A DNA stretch of 64,000 bases. Origin: Ravibacter sp037191015. GTDB taxonomy: Bacteria > Bacteroidota > Bacteroidia > Cytophagales > Spirosomataceae. Made by a program: the position numbers and the translations under genes. The notes under the pieces were generated by a model. The model saw only the letters and a list, made by a program, of their open reading frames with translations. It did no database searches and was not told where the DNA came from. This document shows, in pieces, positions 43,850-52,382 of this stretch (the stretch's first letter is position 1; each line of letters begins with the position of its first letter). Location of the stretch: NCBI GenBank assembly GCA_037191015.1, contig JBBCKD010000031.1, positions 467,469 through 531,468 on the forward strand. The letters are read 5' to 3'.

Positions 43850-44971
43850 ATGGCCGGAAACTCATTGCAGAAACAACACACCAACAGTTATCTAATCCAG
43901 CTGGACGGCCTCCGTTTTGTTGCCATTGCCCTCGTTCTGGCAGACCACTTTACGGCAGCCATCAATAAAATACCTTTCGGCCCGCTCGGTGTAAACCTGT
44001 TTTTTGTACTGAGCGGGTTTCTCATTACCCGCATACTCATTACCAGCAGCGAAAAGTTCAGGGGAAACCCGGGGGGATTCGGGAGTTATTTCCGGAGGTT
44101 TTTCATCCGGCGGACCCTCCGCATTTTCCCGGTCTACTACCTCTGTATTCTCCTTCTGTTCATTTTCAACGTACCGCCCGTCAGGGAAAAGATCGGCTGG
44201 TTTCTCCTCTACGGATCCAACCTCTACATGGCTATCCACCAGACCTGGATGGGTGTGGTGGATCATTTCTGGTCGCTTTCCGTCGAAGAGCAGTTCTATA
44301 TCATTTTTCCCCTGGTTATTTTTTTCGTACCCAGGAAATGGCTCGTCCCCACCTTCGTAGCGATGCTTGCGGGCAGTATCCTGTTCCGGCTATACTTTTT
44401 CCTGTCGGGCTACAGTTGGATCGTCAACTACGTTTCGATGCCTGCCTGCCTCGATTCCTTTGGCCTGGGGGCTTTTATGGCCTGGATGCTCCTGTTCCGG
44501 CCGGATCAGTACCGGAAGCTGTTCGCAAATGGCTATTGGGTAGTCCTGGGGCTTCTTCTCTGGGCAGGAGTGATTTACTGGTCAAAAACGTTTGCCGAAC
44601 CTAAGAATATCGCCACCGATGTATGGGAAAGGCTCGCCGGCTCGGTATTCTGTTTTTTCCTGATCGGGAAGGGAGTGCTCGGCTACGGCGGATTCATGAA
44701 GGCTTTCCTCGAAAACGGGGTTGTCCTTTTTCTCGGCAAGATCAGCTATGGGCTCTATGCCTATCACAACCTGGTCTACAATCACTTCCACAGTCCGCCC
44801 AATCACCCTACGCTCCGGCTCCTTCGCAAGATCGAGCAGCTCGTTCCTGCGGTAGCCCATAACCTCCTTTTCGAATCGCTGCTCTTTTTTTCGCTGACCG
44901 TAATAGTGGCTACTCTTTCCTGGTACCTGATGGAAAAGCCCATTAATGACCTGAAAGATAAATTGACTTAG
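43850..44971 (+). CDS. acyltransferase family 3 protein (OafA/YrhL type)
   Basis: 373 residues with about ten membrane helices. The N-terminal block LDGLRFVAIALVLADHF (catalytic His about residue 28), then LGVNLFFVLSGFLITRIL, RRTLRIFPVYYL and WSLSVEEQFYIIFP are family signatures. These proteins move acetyl groups across or at the membrane onto sugars of O-antigen, exopolysaccharide or peptidoglycan. Here it probably O-acetylates the cluster's glycan, perhaps with the SGNH-like protein at 48.5 kb. Confidence 0.92.
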   Translation: MAGNSLQKQHTNSYLIQLDGLRFVAIALVLADHFTAAINKIPFGPLGVNLFFVLSGFLITRILITSSEKFRGNPGGFGSYFRRFFIRRTLRIFPVYYLCILLLFIFNVPPVREKIGWFLLYGSNLYMAIHQTWMGVVDHFWSLSVEEQFYIIFPLVIFFVPRKWLVPTFVAMLAGSILFRLYFFLSGYSWIVNYVSMPACLDSFGLGAFMAWMLLFRPDQYRKLFANGYWVVLGLLLWAGVIYWSKTFAEPKNIATDVWERLAGSVFCFFLIGKGVLGYGGFMKAFLENGVVLFLGKISYGLYAYHNLVYNHFHSPPNHPTLRLLRKIEQLVPAVAHNLLFESLLFFSLTVIVATLSWYLMEKPINDLKDKLT

Positions 44972-44984
44972 CAACAGACGCCGA

Positions 44985-45015
44985 TTGGCAAATCTGGATA
45001 TTCTGTGTAATTTTG
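44985..45015 (+). promoter_or_regulatory. predicted promoter of the glycosyltransferase unit
   Basis: TTGG (44985-44988), 19 bases, then TAATTTTG (45008-45015), an exact -7 box. Leader of about 25 bases. Confidence 0.55.
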
Positions 45016-45045
45016 AAAATGTTATTGTTATAATTTCTCCTATTC

Positions 45046-45792
45046 ATGTCTTTTTTCTTGAGTATCGTAATGCCGGCCTATAACGAGGAAGATTGTATCG
45101 AGCAGGTTGTAGGCAGTTGGACAGGCTTTTTAAAGAATAAATTTCCGAATGAAAAAACGACGCTGATCGTCATCAACGATGGCTCTAAAGACAAAACAGG
45201 GGAAATCCTGGACAAACTGAAAACAGAAAACAGTCACCTGACGGTTGTTCATCAGAAAAACGGCGGGCACGGCAATGCAGTCGTTAACGGATACAAAACG
45301 GCTCTAAAGCTTGGGTCCGAATATGTCTTTCAGACCGATAGCGACGACCAGTTTGTAACGGATGACTTTGATAAGCTGTGGCAGAAGCGCAATCAGTCCG
45401 AATTCATACTCGGTTACCGGGAAATCAGGCACGACGCCAAAGTCCGTCTCTTTATCACAAGATTCCTGCGCAGCACGATCTCCCTGGTATATGGCACCTT
45501 TATTCTCGATAGCAATATTCCTTTCAGACTGATCAAAGGGACATTTCTTAAGAAGTTAATGGACCAGCTTCCCGAGCCTCCTCCCTTTGCACCCAATATT
45601 TTCCTGGCGGTAATGGCCAAGAAATCGGGGCAGGAGCTTTTCGATATTCCTATCACCCACCGGGAGCGTGTTTCGGGTACCGTATCGATTGTGAAATGGA
45701 ACCTCTGGAAGGTTTGCATCAGGAGCTTCAGGGAACTTCTGAATTTCAGGCTTCAGCTCAATAGCAAAATCAGGGCTATCAAAAGCGCTTAA
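45046..45792 (+). CDS. family 2 glycosyltransferase
   Basis: 248 residues, GT-A fold. SIVMPAYNEEDCIEQVV at the N terminus, LIVINDGSKDKTGEIL, KNGGHGNAVVNGYKTAL and the metal-binding FQTDSDDQF (about 95-103). The layout is that of DPM1-like polyprenyl-phosphate sugar transferases, without C-terminal membrane helices. Begins a second transcription unit within the glycan cluster. Confidence 0.9.
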   Translation: MSFFLSIVMPAYNEEDCIEQVVGSWTGFLKNKFPNEKTTLIVINDGSKDKTGEILDKLKTENSHLTVVHQKNGGHGNAVVNGYKTALKLGSEYVFQTDSDDQFVTDDFDKLWQKRNQSEFILGYREIRHDAKVRLFITRFLRSTISLVYGTFILDSNIPFRLIKGTFLKKLMDQLPEPPPFAPNIFLAVMAKKSGQELFDIPITHRERVSGTVSIVKWNLWKVCIRSFRELLNFRLQLNSKIRAIKSA

Positions 45793-45829
45793 AACGCCGG
45801 GAAACTTGTAATACATAAGCAGTGTTACC

Positions 45830-48502
45830 TTGAGAATACGTCCGATCCTGTTCCTGATCCTGGTTGTTGTTGCGGGCTATCTCGGGTATAGATGGTTCAG
45901 TTCGCGACCACCCGAGGTCTGGAATTACATCCCGGAATCGGCTTCCGTAGTCATCTCTTCGGATAAGCTTCAGGACCAGTATGACGCTCCCGATACACTG
46001 GAAAAAGACGCGTTCCATTCAGCTTATCGCGATCTGCCGCTGATCTCCCTGGCGGCCGGCAACCTTTCCCTGATGAGATGGTTCAACCAGGACGAGACGC
46101 AGATTTACACTTTTCTAAAAAGCAAAACAATCACCTATGCCTTTCATCCGCTGGCCGGGGGCAGGCTTGGTATTGTCATGTACCTGCCCGTAAAAAGCGA
46201 GCTGGAGGAAAAGTGGCTCAATAATCCTAAAGCCAGTTCTTTAAGGGTAAGCTCTCACAACTTCCAGGGCCATATCATTACAGACATTTCCAACGAGCGC
46301 TCGGAAGCGTTGTTTTCTTACATTCTGAAAAACAACTACCTGATCATTAGCCAGTACGGGGAGCTGATCGAGGATGTGGTCAGAAATGCCAGATCGGGCG
46401 GCGGCCGGGCGGGCGAAAACTCTATGAAGGAAATTACCCTCCCGGAAGGAAGGCACGACCTGAGTATTTATACCAATGGAGAGGCCTGGCGCGGGTTTGT
46501 ATTCCCGCAGGGCATCCACCCCAATGTTTCGGCATTCCTGGATATCTTACCCGGACGGCACGGCATCCACCTGGCGCCCCCTTCTGCCCCTGGCAGGCTC
46601 GTAATGGAGTCGGAAGACATCAATGCGCGGGAAAACCCCTACTATTCACTTCTCAACGATCAGAGCGGAGCCTCTTTTACCAACACAGGGTATATCTCCC
46701 AGCAGACTACCCACCTGATCCGGCTCGCCGTTGAAAAACCGGACAAGTTCAATCCGGCGTTCCGGAAATGGATTAAAGACCGCCAGTCTCTCCCAGCCCT
46801 TGCCAGGTTTGGGCAGCTTGCAGGTAAATCGAAAGATGCCTTTTTCCGGGAAATCGGCCCGGAAGTGATCCTGTGCGTCAACGAAAGCAGCGGTGGGATC
46901 AGCGACAGCAAAGTAATGCTGGTCAGGTATGAAAACTTCGAAGAAGTGAAGCCGGCAATCCGGCAGATAGCAGACAAAACCAGCAACGAATCGACGAAAA
47001 CCACTTCTTTCCAGGGCTACGAAGTATATCCTATATTGATACCCGACCTGATGGAAGCCGTATTCGGGCCGCTTTTCAAGGGGTTCCGCGAATCCTATTT
47101 TACCTATATCGCTCCTTATCTTATCGTGGGAAACAGCCCTCAGGCCGTACAAAACTACCTGATCGACTACGAAAACCAGCTCACCTGGGCCCACTCCCCG
47201 GACCTCGACAGCACCCTGTTCGGGGAAAATACTGCCCAGCTCTCGCTCATCACCAATATGAGCAAGGCCAGAGCGGGATCGGGACTTAACAGGACAACGC
47301 TTAAATCGAGCCTCGACCAGATAGCCACCACACAGATGGCATACAGCCAGAAAGGCAGAAATGCAGATTTAAGCCTGGTTTTAAATTATGCGGTCGGCTC
47401 GAGGGCGAGAAATAAAACCGAGCTGAAAGCCGACTTCGAGTGGAAGGATGAATTTCCGCCGGTATTATCTGTAATGCCCGATCCCGGGAACGGAACTTCG
47501 GAGATCATACTTACCAACAAATCGCACCAGTTGATCGGGATAGACAACAGCGAGTCGGGGAAGCCCCGGATACTGGCCCAGCTGGACGGCCCGATGGTCG
47601 GGCGTGCTTTCAGGGCCGACTTTTTAAACATCGGCAGGCCGCAGCGGATTGTGAGCACAGCCCGGTTTCTTTATGTGCTGGATGAAGACGAAAACGGTAT
47701 CTTTACATTACTGTCAAAGCCGGCCGTATCGCCGACTACCTCTCTTTACCGTATCAGCCATTCGCTCGAAAGCGGTGCGAGCTTTGTCCTGAAAGGGGCC
47801 GACCAAAACCTGTATACATGGAAAACGGCCGGAGCAACACCGTCAAAACTCAACCTCAGGACCGATTTCGATAACCTCCTTAGCCCGGTGGTGTCGTTTG
47901 CGAAGGGGAACTCCAACCTGTATATCGTCACCCAGAGAAACGGCAAGATTTTTGTACTGGATGAAAAAGGGAAGTCGCTCCCCGGATTCCCGGTCGACAT
48001 GCTGTCAGGTATCAGCGGCCCCTTCGCCCCGGTGCAGAACCCGTCAACCGGGGAGATTGAGATCGCGGGCGTCAATCGCCAGGGAGAATTCACTCAGATA
48101 GATCTCAACGGAGGGCTTACGACAAGAAAACAGCTCCTGTTGCCGCAAGCCGGCTGTACCTTCAGGACCTTGTATGATGAAAATACCCTCGACTGGCTTA
48201 TGCTGCGCCAGACATCCGGCAAAGCGGCCATACTAAGCAAAGACGGTAAGGAAATTTTTGAAATCGTCGGCCTGAGACCTGATTTTACCATACGTTATCA
48301 TTATTTTGGCAGTGATAACCGCTTCATTTCGGTCGTCTCCGGCGGATTTATCTCTATTTTTGACTTTAATGGAAACCGGATAGGCGATACGCCGATTCCC
48401 TGCCGGGGCGCTTTGGGTATCAACTATGAAGGAGCCAGGAAAGAGCTGAGTATTTTCAGCCAGGCAGAAGACAAGATCCGGATCTGGTCCGTCAAGCTAT
48501 GA
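45830..48502 (+). CDS. membrane-anchored protein with C-terminal beta-propeller, unknown function
   Basis: 890 residues from TTG at 45830; an in-frame stop lies 21 bases upstream with no ATG between, so TTG is the best start. One transmembrane helix (about 4-22), then a large extracytoplasmic part. Residues 30-540 contain substrate- or inhibitor-like alpha/beta repeats I cannot name; residues about 555-885 look like a propeller (NLYIVTQRNGKIFVLDEKGK, repeated blade-like strands ending in W or F). It overlaps the next gene by four bases. Found inside the glycan cluster, so possibly a periplasmic assembly factor. Confidence 0.7.
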   Translation: MRIRPILFLILVVVAGYLGYRWFSSRPPEVWNYIPESASVVISSDKLQDQYDAPDTLEKDAFHSAYRDLPLISLAAGNLSLMRWFNQDETQIYTFLKSKTITYAFHPLAGGRLGIVMYLPVKSELEEKWLNNPKASSLRVSSHNFQGHIITDISNERSEALFSYILKNNYLIISQYGELIEDVVRNARSGGGRAGENSMKEITLPEGRHDLSIYTNGEAWRGFVFPQGIHPNVSAFLDILPGRHGIHLAPPSAPGRLVMESEDINARENPYYSLLNDQSGASFTNTGYISQQTTHLIRLAVEKPDKFNPAFRKWIKDRQSLPALARFGQLAGKSKDAFFREIGPEVILCVNESSGGISDSKVMLVRYENFEEVKPAIRQIADKTSNESTKTTSFQGYEVYPILIPDLMEAVFGPLFKGFRESYFTYIAPYLIVGNSPQAVQNYLIDYENQLTWAHSPDLDSTLFGENTAQLSLITNMSKARAGSGLNRTTLKSSLDQIATTQMAYSQKGRNADLSLVLNYAVGSRARNKTELKADFEWKDEFPPVLSVMPDPGNGTSEIILTNKSHQLIGIDNSESGKPRILAQLDGPMVGRAFRADFLNIGRPQRIVSTARFLYVLDEDENGIFTLLSKPAVSPTTSLYRISHSLESGASFVLKGADQNLYTWKTAGATPSKLNLRTDFDNLLSPVVSFAKGNSNLYIVTQRNGKIFVLDEKGKSLPGFPVDMLSGISGPFAPVQNPSTGEIEIAGVNRQGEFTQIDLNGGLTTRKQLLLPQAGCTFRTLYDENTLDWLMLRQTSGKAAILSKDGKEIFEIVGLRPDFTIRYHYFGSDNRFISVVSGGFISIFDFNGNRIGDTPIPCRGALGINYEGARKELSIFSQAEDKIRIWSVKL

Positions 48503-49605
48503 AGAAAGCCTTCAAAATAACGGTAATTGTCCTTTTCTCCACAATCTGGGGTTTTGGATTCTCTGACTATTATACCGTCTATTCTTATCTCTACCGCTGG
48601 GGGATCATAGAAGATGAATATCGCTATGGCGACCTATTTAACCTCACGCATCTACCCCAGTTCAAGGAAGAACTGGTAAAATGCAGGAGCACGCTTACCT
48701 CCTCAAGACAGTCCTCCCGTCCAGTACATCTATATGCTGTCGGCGACAGCTTCCTGGAGCCTCAGCGGATCGACAGCTCCGATTTGATAGCCGATCAATA
48801 CCGTTTTATGAAGTGGGGGGATTTCATGCATTTCAAACTGGATACTTCCGCTGTCAATATCGTATTGATCGAAAGCATAGAAAGGCACTTCAGGCAGCAC
48901 CTCGAGACTCCGCCGGTGTCTCATTTTATACCCGACACCGCAGATTTTATAGAAAAATGGGAAGAAAAAAGGTGGATGGCAAAAATCGACAATTTCGTAT
49001 ATGCCGACAGGGTGGGCGGCCAGATCAGCCTGCTTCTTACCGGCAATCCCACCGGGCTGAAATTCAAGGAACTGAAATCGTCATTCAACTACCACGTTTT
49101 TGATCGTCACGAAAGCAGCGTGACCATTTCCGGAGACGGCAGGGATATTGTCTATTATCTCGATACCGACACTCTCAACTTTCCCTACACAGCCGGGTTT
49201 TCCAGGATATCCGAATCCCGGATCGATTCGGTAGTCAACTCTCTGAACCATACAAGGGAAAAGCTGCTCGGCATGGGGTTCGACCATCTTATTTTCTCTG
49301 TAATCCCCAATAAGTCCACTATTCTGATGCCTGACTACGGTGTGTACAACCGGCTTATCGAACGGGTACAGTCCCATCCCGACCTGGAAGTACCCTACAT
49401 CAGTGTAATAGACGAATTCCGGGCCATGGGAAGAAATGCTTTCCTCCTCAGCGATTCACACTGGACCTGCGACGGACGGCTGGTCTGGCTTACGAAGGTT
49501 AACGAGGGCCTGAACCAGATCGCCACTGATACGTCCGGAAGCATCAGGGCGGACAATTGTCTCGGGGCCGGAAGTACGAAAAGCCTGATCAGAAGCTCCA
49601 TGTAA
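48499..49605 (+). CDS. SGNH-hydrolase-like protein (AlgX/AlgJ-like)
   Basis: 368 residues. One N-terminal hydrophobic helix (about 7-22) anchors or exports it. LYAVGDSFLEPQ (GDS at 82-84) and SDSHWTCDGRLVWL (about 317-330) form the Ser and Asp-x-His parts of an SGNH active site; the DSHW form is typical of AlgX/AlgJ-type acetyltransferase-like domains. Such proteins O-acetylate or deacetylate exported polysaccharide. Start codon overlaps the previous stop (ATGA). Its pairing with an acyltransferase-3 protein in the same cluster supports glycan O-acetylation (inference). Confidence 0.68.
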   Translation: MKKAFKITVIVLFSTIWGFGFSDYYTVYSYLYRWGIIEDEYRYGDLFNLTHLPQFKEELVKCRSTLTSSRQSSRPVHLYAVGDSFLEPQRIDSSDLIADQYRFMKWGDFMHFKLDTSAVNIVLIESIERHFRQHLETPPVSHFIPDTADFIEKWEEKRWMAKIDNFVYADRVGGQISLLLTGNPTGLKFKELKSSFNYHVFDRHESSVTISGDGRDIVYYLDTDTLNFPYTAGFSRISESRIDSVVNSLNHTREKLLGMGFDHLIFSVIPNKSTILMPDYGVYNRLIERVQSHPDLEVPYISVIDEFRAMGRNAFLLSDSHWTCDGRLVWLTKVNEGLNQIATDTSGSIRADNCLGAGSTKSLIRSSM

Positions 49606-49619
49606 AAACCGGTTGAGCA

Positions 49620-50510
49620 CTACCTGACAGATCCTTTATCCTTTGTCGGGAAGTCTTTGGGAACAGGCTGCGTCACTTTACCTTTTGCCGCCCATTCAGT
49701 CCCCCTCTGCAGCGTTACAATGAATCCGACACACTTCTGAGAATAATTTTCATGGCCGAGCGTCGTATGGAAAACTCTTCCTTTTCCGTACCGGATGGTC
49801 ATCAGGACAGGTTCATGCCTGCCCGATCCTTTGGTTTCGGTAGTTGAATGAGCGGTTGCCAGAACGGTTACATTTTTGGCCGGTCCGCGAAGCCTGTCGT
49901 ACAGCTCATCCTTCTGGTGCAGCCATTCTTTCGGCAACCCTTTCATAACCGGGTGGCGCGGGTCACGCGTAGTCACCAGGAATTCGTGCTGTATACCGTG
50001 GCTGCCTCCCTTTCCGCTTGTAATATCCCGGACGAACTCATTCTTATTCTCGTCAAAATAAAGATAGGGACCGGAACGCTCGTCACGGTCTTTCCAACCT
50101 CCGATCCCGATCATGAGGTTGTAAGCCTCCCAGGCCGGGAAGGCATTATCGGCTGCATGGACCACGACCAGTCCGCCTCCCCCGGCAACGAATTGTTCAA
50201 ACGCCAGCTTCGTCTGCTCTGTCCAGGAGTCTCCGTTATAGTTGGACAGCACGACGTCATACCGGCTGAAATCAGGCTGAAAAGTGGTCATATCTCCCCC
50301 TGCGGGCGGAGTGGTAACGATATCTACCTTAAACAGCCCGGTTTCCTCCAGCACCTGCTTCATAAACCCCGAGCCGTCAAACATATTCCTGTGGTTATTC
50401 TGGCCGTCTATGAGCATTACCCGTATGCTGCCCTGACCATAAGCGGCATAAACCCGGGAACAGATTAAAAGAATCAGGAACCAGATGTTCTTTTGAGCTA
50501 AGTATTTCAT
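49620..50510 (-). CDS. ThuA-like domain protein
   Basis: 296 residues with a signal peptide (about 1-25). ThuA/trehalose-utilisation-like fold: IRVMLIDGQNNHRNMFDGSG, FSRYDVVLSNYNGDSWTE, FVAGGGGLVVVHAADNAFPAWEAYNLMIG, and RVFHTTLGHENYSQ at the C terminus. Exported ThuA proteins accompany sugar catabolism genes in this phylum; enzymatic role unproven. Convergent with the glycan cluster; RecX precedes it on the same strand. Confidence 0.9.
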   Translation of the reverse strand: MKYLAQKNIWFLILLICSRVYAAYGQGSIRVMLIDGQNNHRNMFDGSGFMKQVLEETGLFKVDIVTTPPAGGDMTTFQPDFSRYDVVLSNYNGDSWTEQTKLAFEQFVAGGGGLVVVHAADNAFPAWEAYNLMIGIGGWKDRDERSGPYLYFDENKNEFVRDITSGKGGSHGIQHEFLVTTRDPRHPVMKGLPKEWLHQKDELYDRLRGPAKNVTVLATAHSTTETKGSGRHEPVLMTIRYGKGRVFHTTLGHENYSQKCVGFIVTLQRGTEWAAKGKVTQPVPKDFPTKDKGSVR

Positions 50511-50527
50511 TGTCGTAATTGATCACT

Positions 50528-50572
50528 CCCGATGACTATCGGGACACATTGCCTTATTGTCTCATTGCCTCA
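50528..50572 (+). repeat. palindrome plus 8-base periodic element, copy 2
   Basis: CCCGATGACTATCGGG (50528-50543), then ACAC and units of about eight bases: ATTGCCTT, ATTGTCTC, ATTGCCTC. Same plan as copy 1 at 18938. It fills the recX-thuA gap and runs into the end of recX. Confidence 0.6.
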
Positions 50573-51023
50573 TCATTTCATCAACCAACTCCTTCGCCAG
50601 GTCCATTTCATATCCTTTCCCCAAAGCAAAACGCAAAAGCCTGGCTCTGAGCTGCGGGCTGTCTCCCGCAATCTTCGACAATTGCCCGGCCTTCTTCTCC
50701 AGCAGCTTTTTCAGTCCGTCGCGGTATTCCTCCTCCCCTATCTCCTTCATTCCCTGCTCGATACTGTACCTGCTGACGCCGCGGCGTTGTAATTCCTGCT
50801 TTATCTTCAGCCTGCCCCAATGCTTCATCCGCGATTTTCCCCCGGAATAAGCCTTTGCGAATCTTTCCTCGGATAAATAGTTCCCGGCGATCAGCTCCGC
50901 GATAATCTCGTCTGCGCCGGCGCCCCAGATATTCCACTTCCGCAGGCGCTCCCGTACTTCCTGGTGGCTTCTTTCCTGGTAGGTGCAGAAGGCCGCCGCT
51001 TTATTAAAGATTACCAAATCCAT
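50562..51023 (-). CDS. recX: regulatory protein RecX
   Basis: 153 residues, three tandem three-helix repeats: AAFCTYQERSHQEVRERLRKW, ELIAGNYLSEERFAKAYSGGKSRMKHWGRLKIKQELQRRGVS and the C-terminal KGYEMDLAKELVDEM. RecX binds RecA filaments and limits recombination. ATG at 51023 preferred; an in-frame TTG lies four codons earlier. recA is not in the window. Confidence 0.88.
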   Translation of the reverse strand: MDLVIFNKAAAFCTYQERSHQEVRERLRKWNIWGAGADEIIAELIAGNYLSEERFAKAYSGGKSRMKHWGRLKIKQELQRRGVSRYSIEQGMKEIGEEEYRDGLKKLLEKKAGQLSKIAGDSPQLRARLLRFALGKGYEMDLAKELVDEMMRQ

Positions 51024-51133
51024 TACAGCTGTCAAATTCCGAATAGTCCGGAATTTAATTATTTTGCAAAAACAAACATAGTCACCCCTGTTAAAAGTAC
51101 ATTTTGCTAACCAACTACCCCGACCATTTCAAG

Positions 51134-51946
51134 ATGACCCCTAAAATTTCCCGCAGGTTATGGCTGAAAGCCGCCGCTCCCTTAATTTCTGTAGCCTCGT
51201 CGCCCGGTTTTACATCGGCTAAGAAAAAGCCGCATATACGGTTCATCGTCGCTTCCGACGGACATTACGGGCAGGCCGATACGCCGTTCGAAAAAAATCA
51301 TAAGGACTTCGTTCGTTGGATCAACCAGGAAAAGTTTCAGAAGGGACTGGATTTTCTTATCCTGAACGGCGACCTGATCCACGACAACCCTAACCTCCTG
51401 TTTGATTTCAAAAACGCCATAAAACCCCTCCAGGTGCCCTATCATGTCGTAAGAGGAAACCACGACCGGGTTGGTCTCGATGTATGGAAAAGCGCATGGG
51501 GGTACGAAACCAATCACAGCTTCACCTGGTCGGGCTATGCATTTATACTGGTCGATACGTCGAACGAAGCCGGCAAGTATGTATGTCCTGATTATGAATG
51601 GGTTAAACAGGAGCTGGCAAAGCACGCCAAGGCAAAAGGGATATTCCTTTTTATGCATATTACCCCAGCTAAATGGACTACCCACGGCATTGACTGCCCC
51701 GAGCTCATGCAGCTCTTCAGTACGACAGAAAACCTGAAAGGAATATTCCACGGGCACGACCACGACCAGGATTCTGTAAAAACGGACGGCGGAAAACCAT
51801 ATTTTTTCGACGGACACTTCGGCGGAAGCTGGGGAACTACCTATAAAGGCTACCGGGTAGTAGAGATCCAGGAAGACGGCAGCTGGGCTACCTACCAGTT
51901 CAATGCATCTGCAGAACCCAAACTCAATACTTATACCGGGAAATAG
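51134..51946 (+). CDS. Tat-exported metallophosphoesterase
   Basis: 270 residues from ATG at 51134. KISRRLWLKAAAPLIS is a twin-arginine type signal. Metal-binding motifs: VASDGHYG, LNGDLIHDNP, VVRGNHDR, FMHITPAKW and FHGHDHDQD. Resembles calcineurin-like phosphodiesterases of the Icc/CpdA group; substrate unknown. Divergent from recX. Confidence 0.87.
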   Translation: MTPKISRRLWLKAAAPLISVASSPGFTSAKKKPHIRFIVASDGHYGQADTPFEKNHKDFVRWINQEKFQKGLDFLILNGDLIHDNPNLLFDFKNAIKPLQVPYHVVRGNHDRVGLDVWKSAWGYETNHSFTWSGYAFILVDTSNEAGKYVCPDYEWVKQELAKHAKAKGIFLFMHITPAKWTTHGIDCPELMQLFSTTENLKGIFHGHDHDQDSVKTDGGKPYFFDGHFGGSWGTTYKGYRVVEIQEDGSWATYQFNASAEPKLNTYTGK

Positions 51947-52001
51947 CACCCCCGGCAGCGACAATCCGTCTCACTTTCGGGCACTCCAAAAAAAGTTCAA
52001 A

Positions 52002-52036
52002 AAAAGATTGGTATATCAATCTTTTCGCTAACTTTA
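52002..52036 (+). promoter_or_regulatory. predicted promoter with overlapping hairpin
   Basis: AAAAGATTG (52002-52010) and CAATCTTTT (52017-52025) form a 9-base-pair stem. Its TTG is also a -33 box, 18 bases before TAACTTTA (52029-52036, 7/8). The hairpin with TTTT may instead end the phosphoesterase transcript. Confidence 0.35.
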
Positions 52037-52042
52037 CACAAG

Positions 52043-52215
52043 CTATTATTCACCCGCTGAATAAAGATAGTTTTATGCCATTTTGTACACCTAACACTTC
52101 AACTAACTTTTCATTCTGCCAGTGATAAACCTTTCTGTGCAGTATCCTTTGACCTTAACCTTAATTTATAGATAAAGTCTTGTAAATCCGGATGCGTTTC
52201 TGTATCCGGATTTTT
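52043..52215 (+). ncRNA. candidate small or leader RNA upstream of glycosidase operon
   Basis: About 170 bases between the predicted start and a strong terminator, with no gene. The 5' end folds at once: CTAT (52043-52046) with ATAG (52067-52070), ATTCA (52048-52052) with TGAAT (52058-52062). A 16-codon frame (52075-52125, MPFCTPNTSTNFSFCQ, ended by TGATAA) lies inside and could be a leader peptide, with little support. Either a free small RNA or an attenuator for the glycosidase genes 168 bases further on. Confidence 0.35.
52184..52215 (+). terminator. intrinsic terminator ahead of the glycosidase gene
   Basis: AAATCCGGAT (52184-52193) and ATCCGGATTT (52204-52213) pair perfectly around a ten-base loop; TTCTTTG follows. 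From 52216 to the start codon at 52383 nothing else is recognised. Confidence 0.75.
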
Positions 52216-52382
52216 CTTTGAATACATCCTACCCTGCAACTTTTGAGATTGAGCCGCCGCTATACGCATTTTCAGGACGGCCGGCATCATGGATACAATT
52301 CACGAATGGTCCGAATAAGGATCAGCAGCGTATTACAAAGTAGTAAGGGTGAATACATCTCTCCCTGCCTAATATAGTACAT

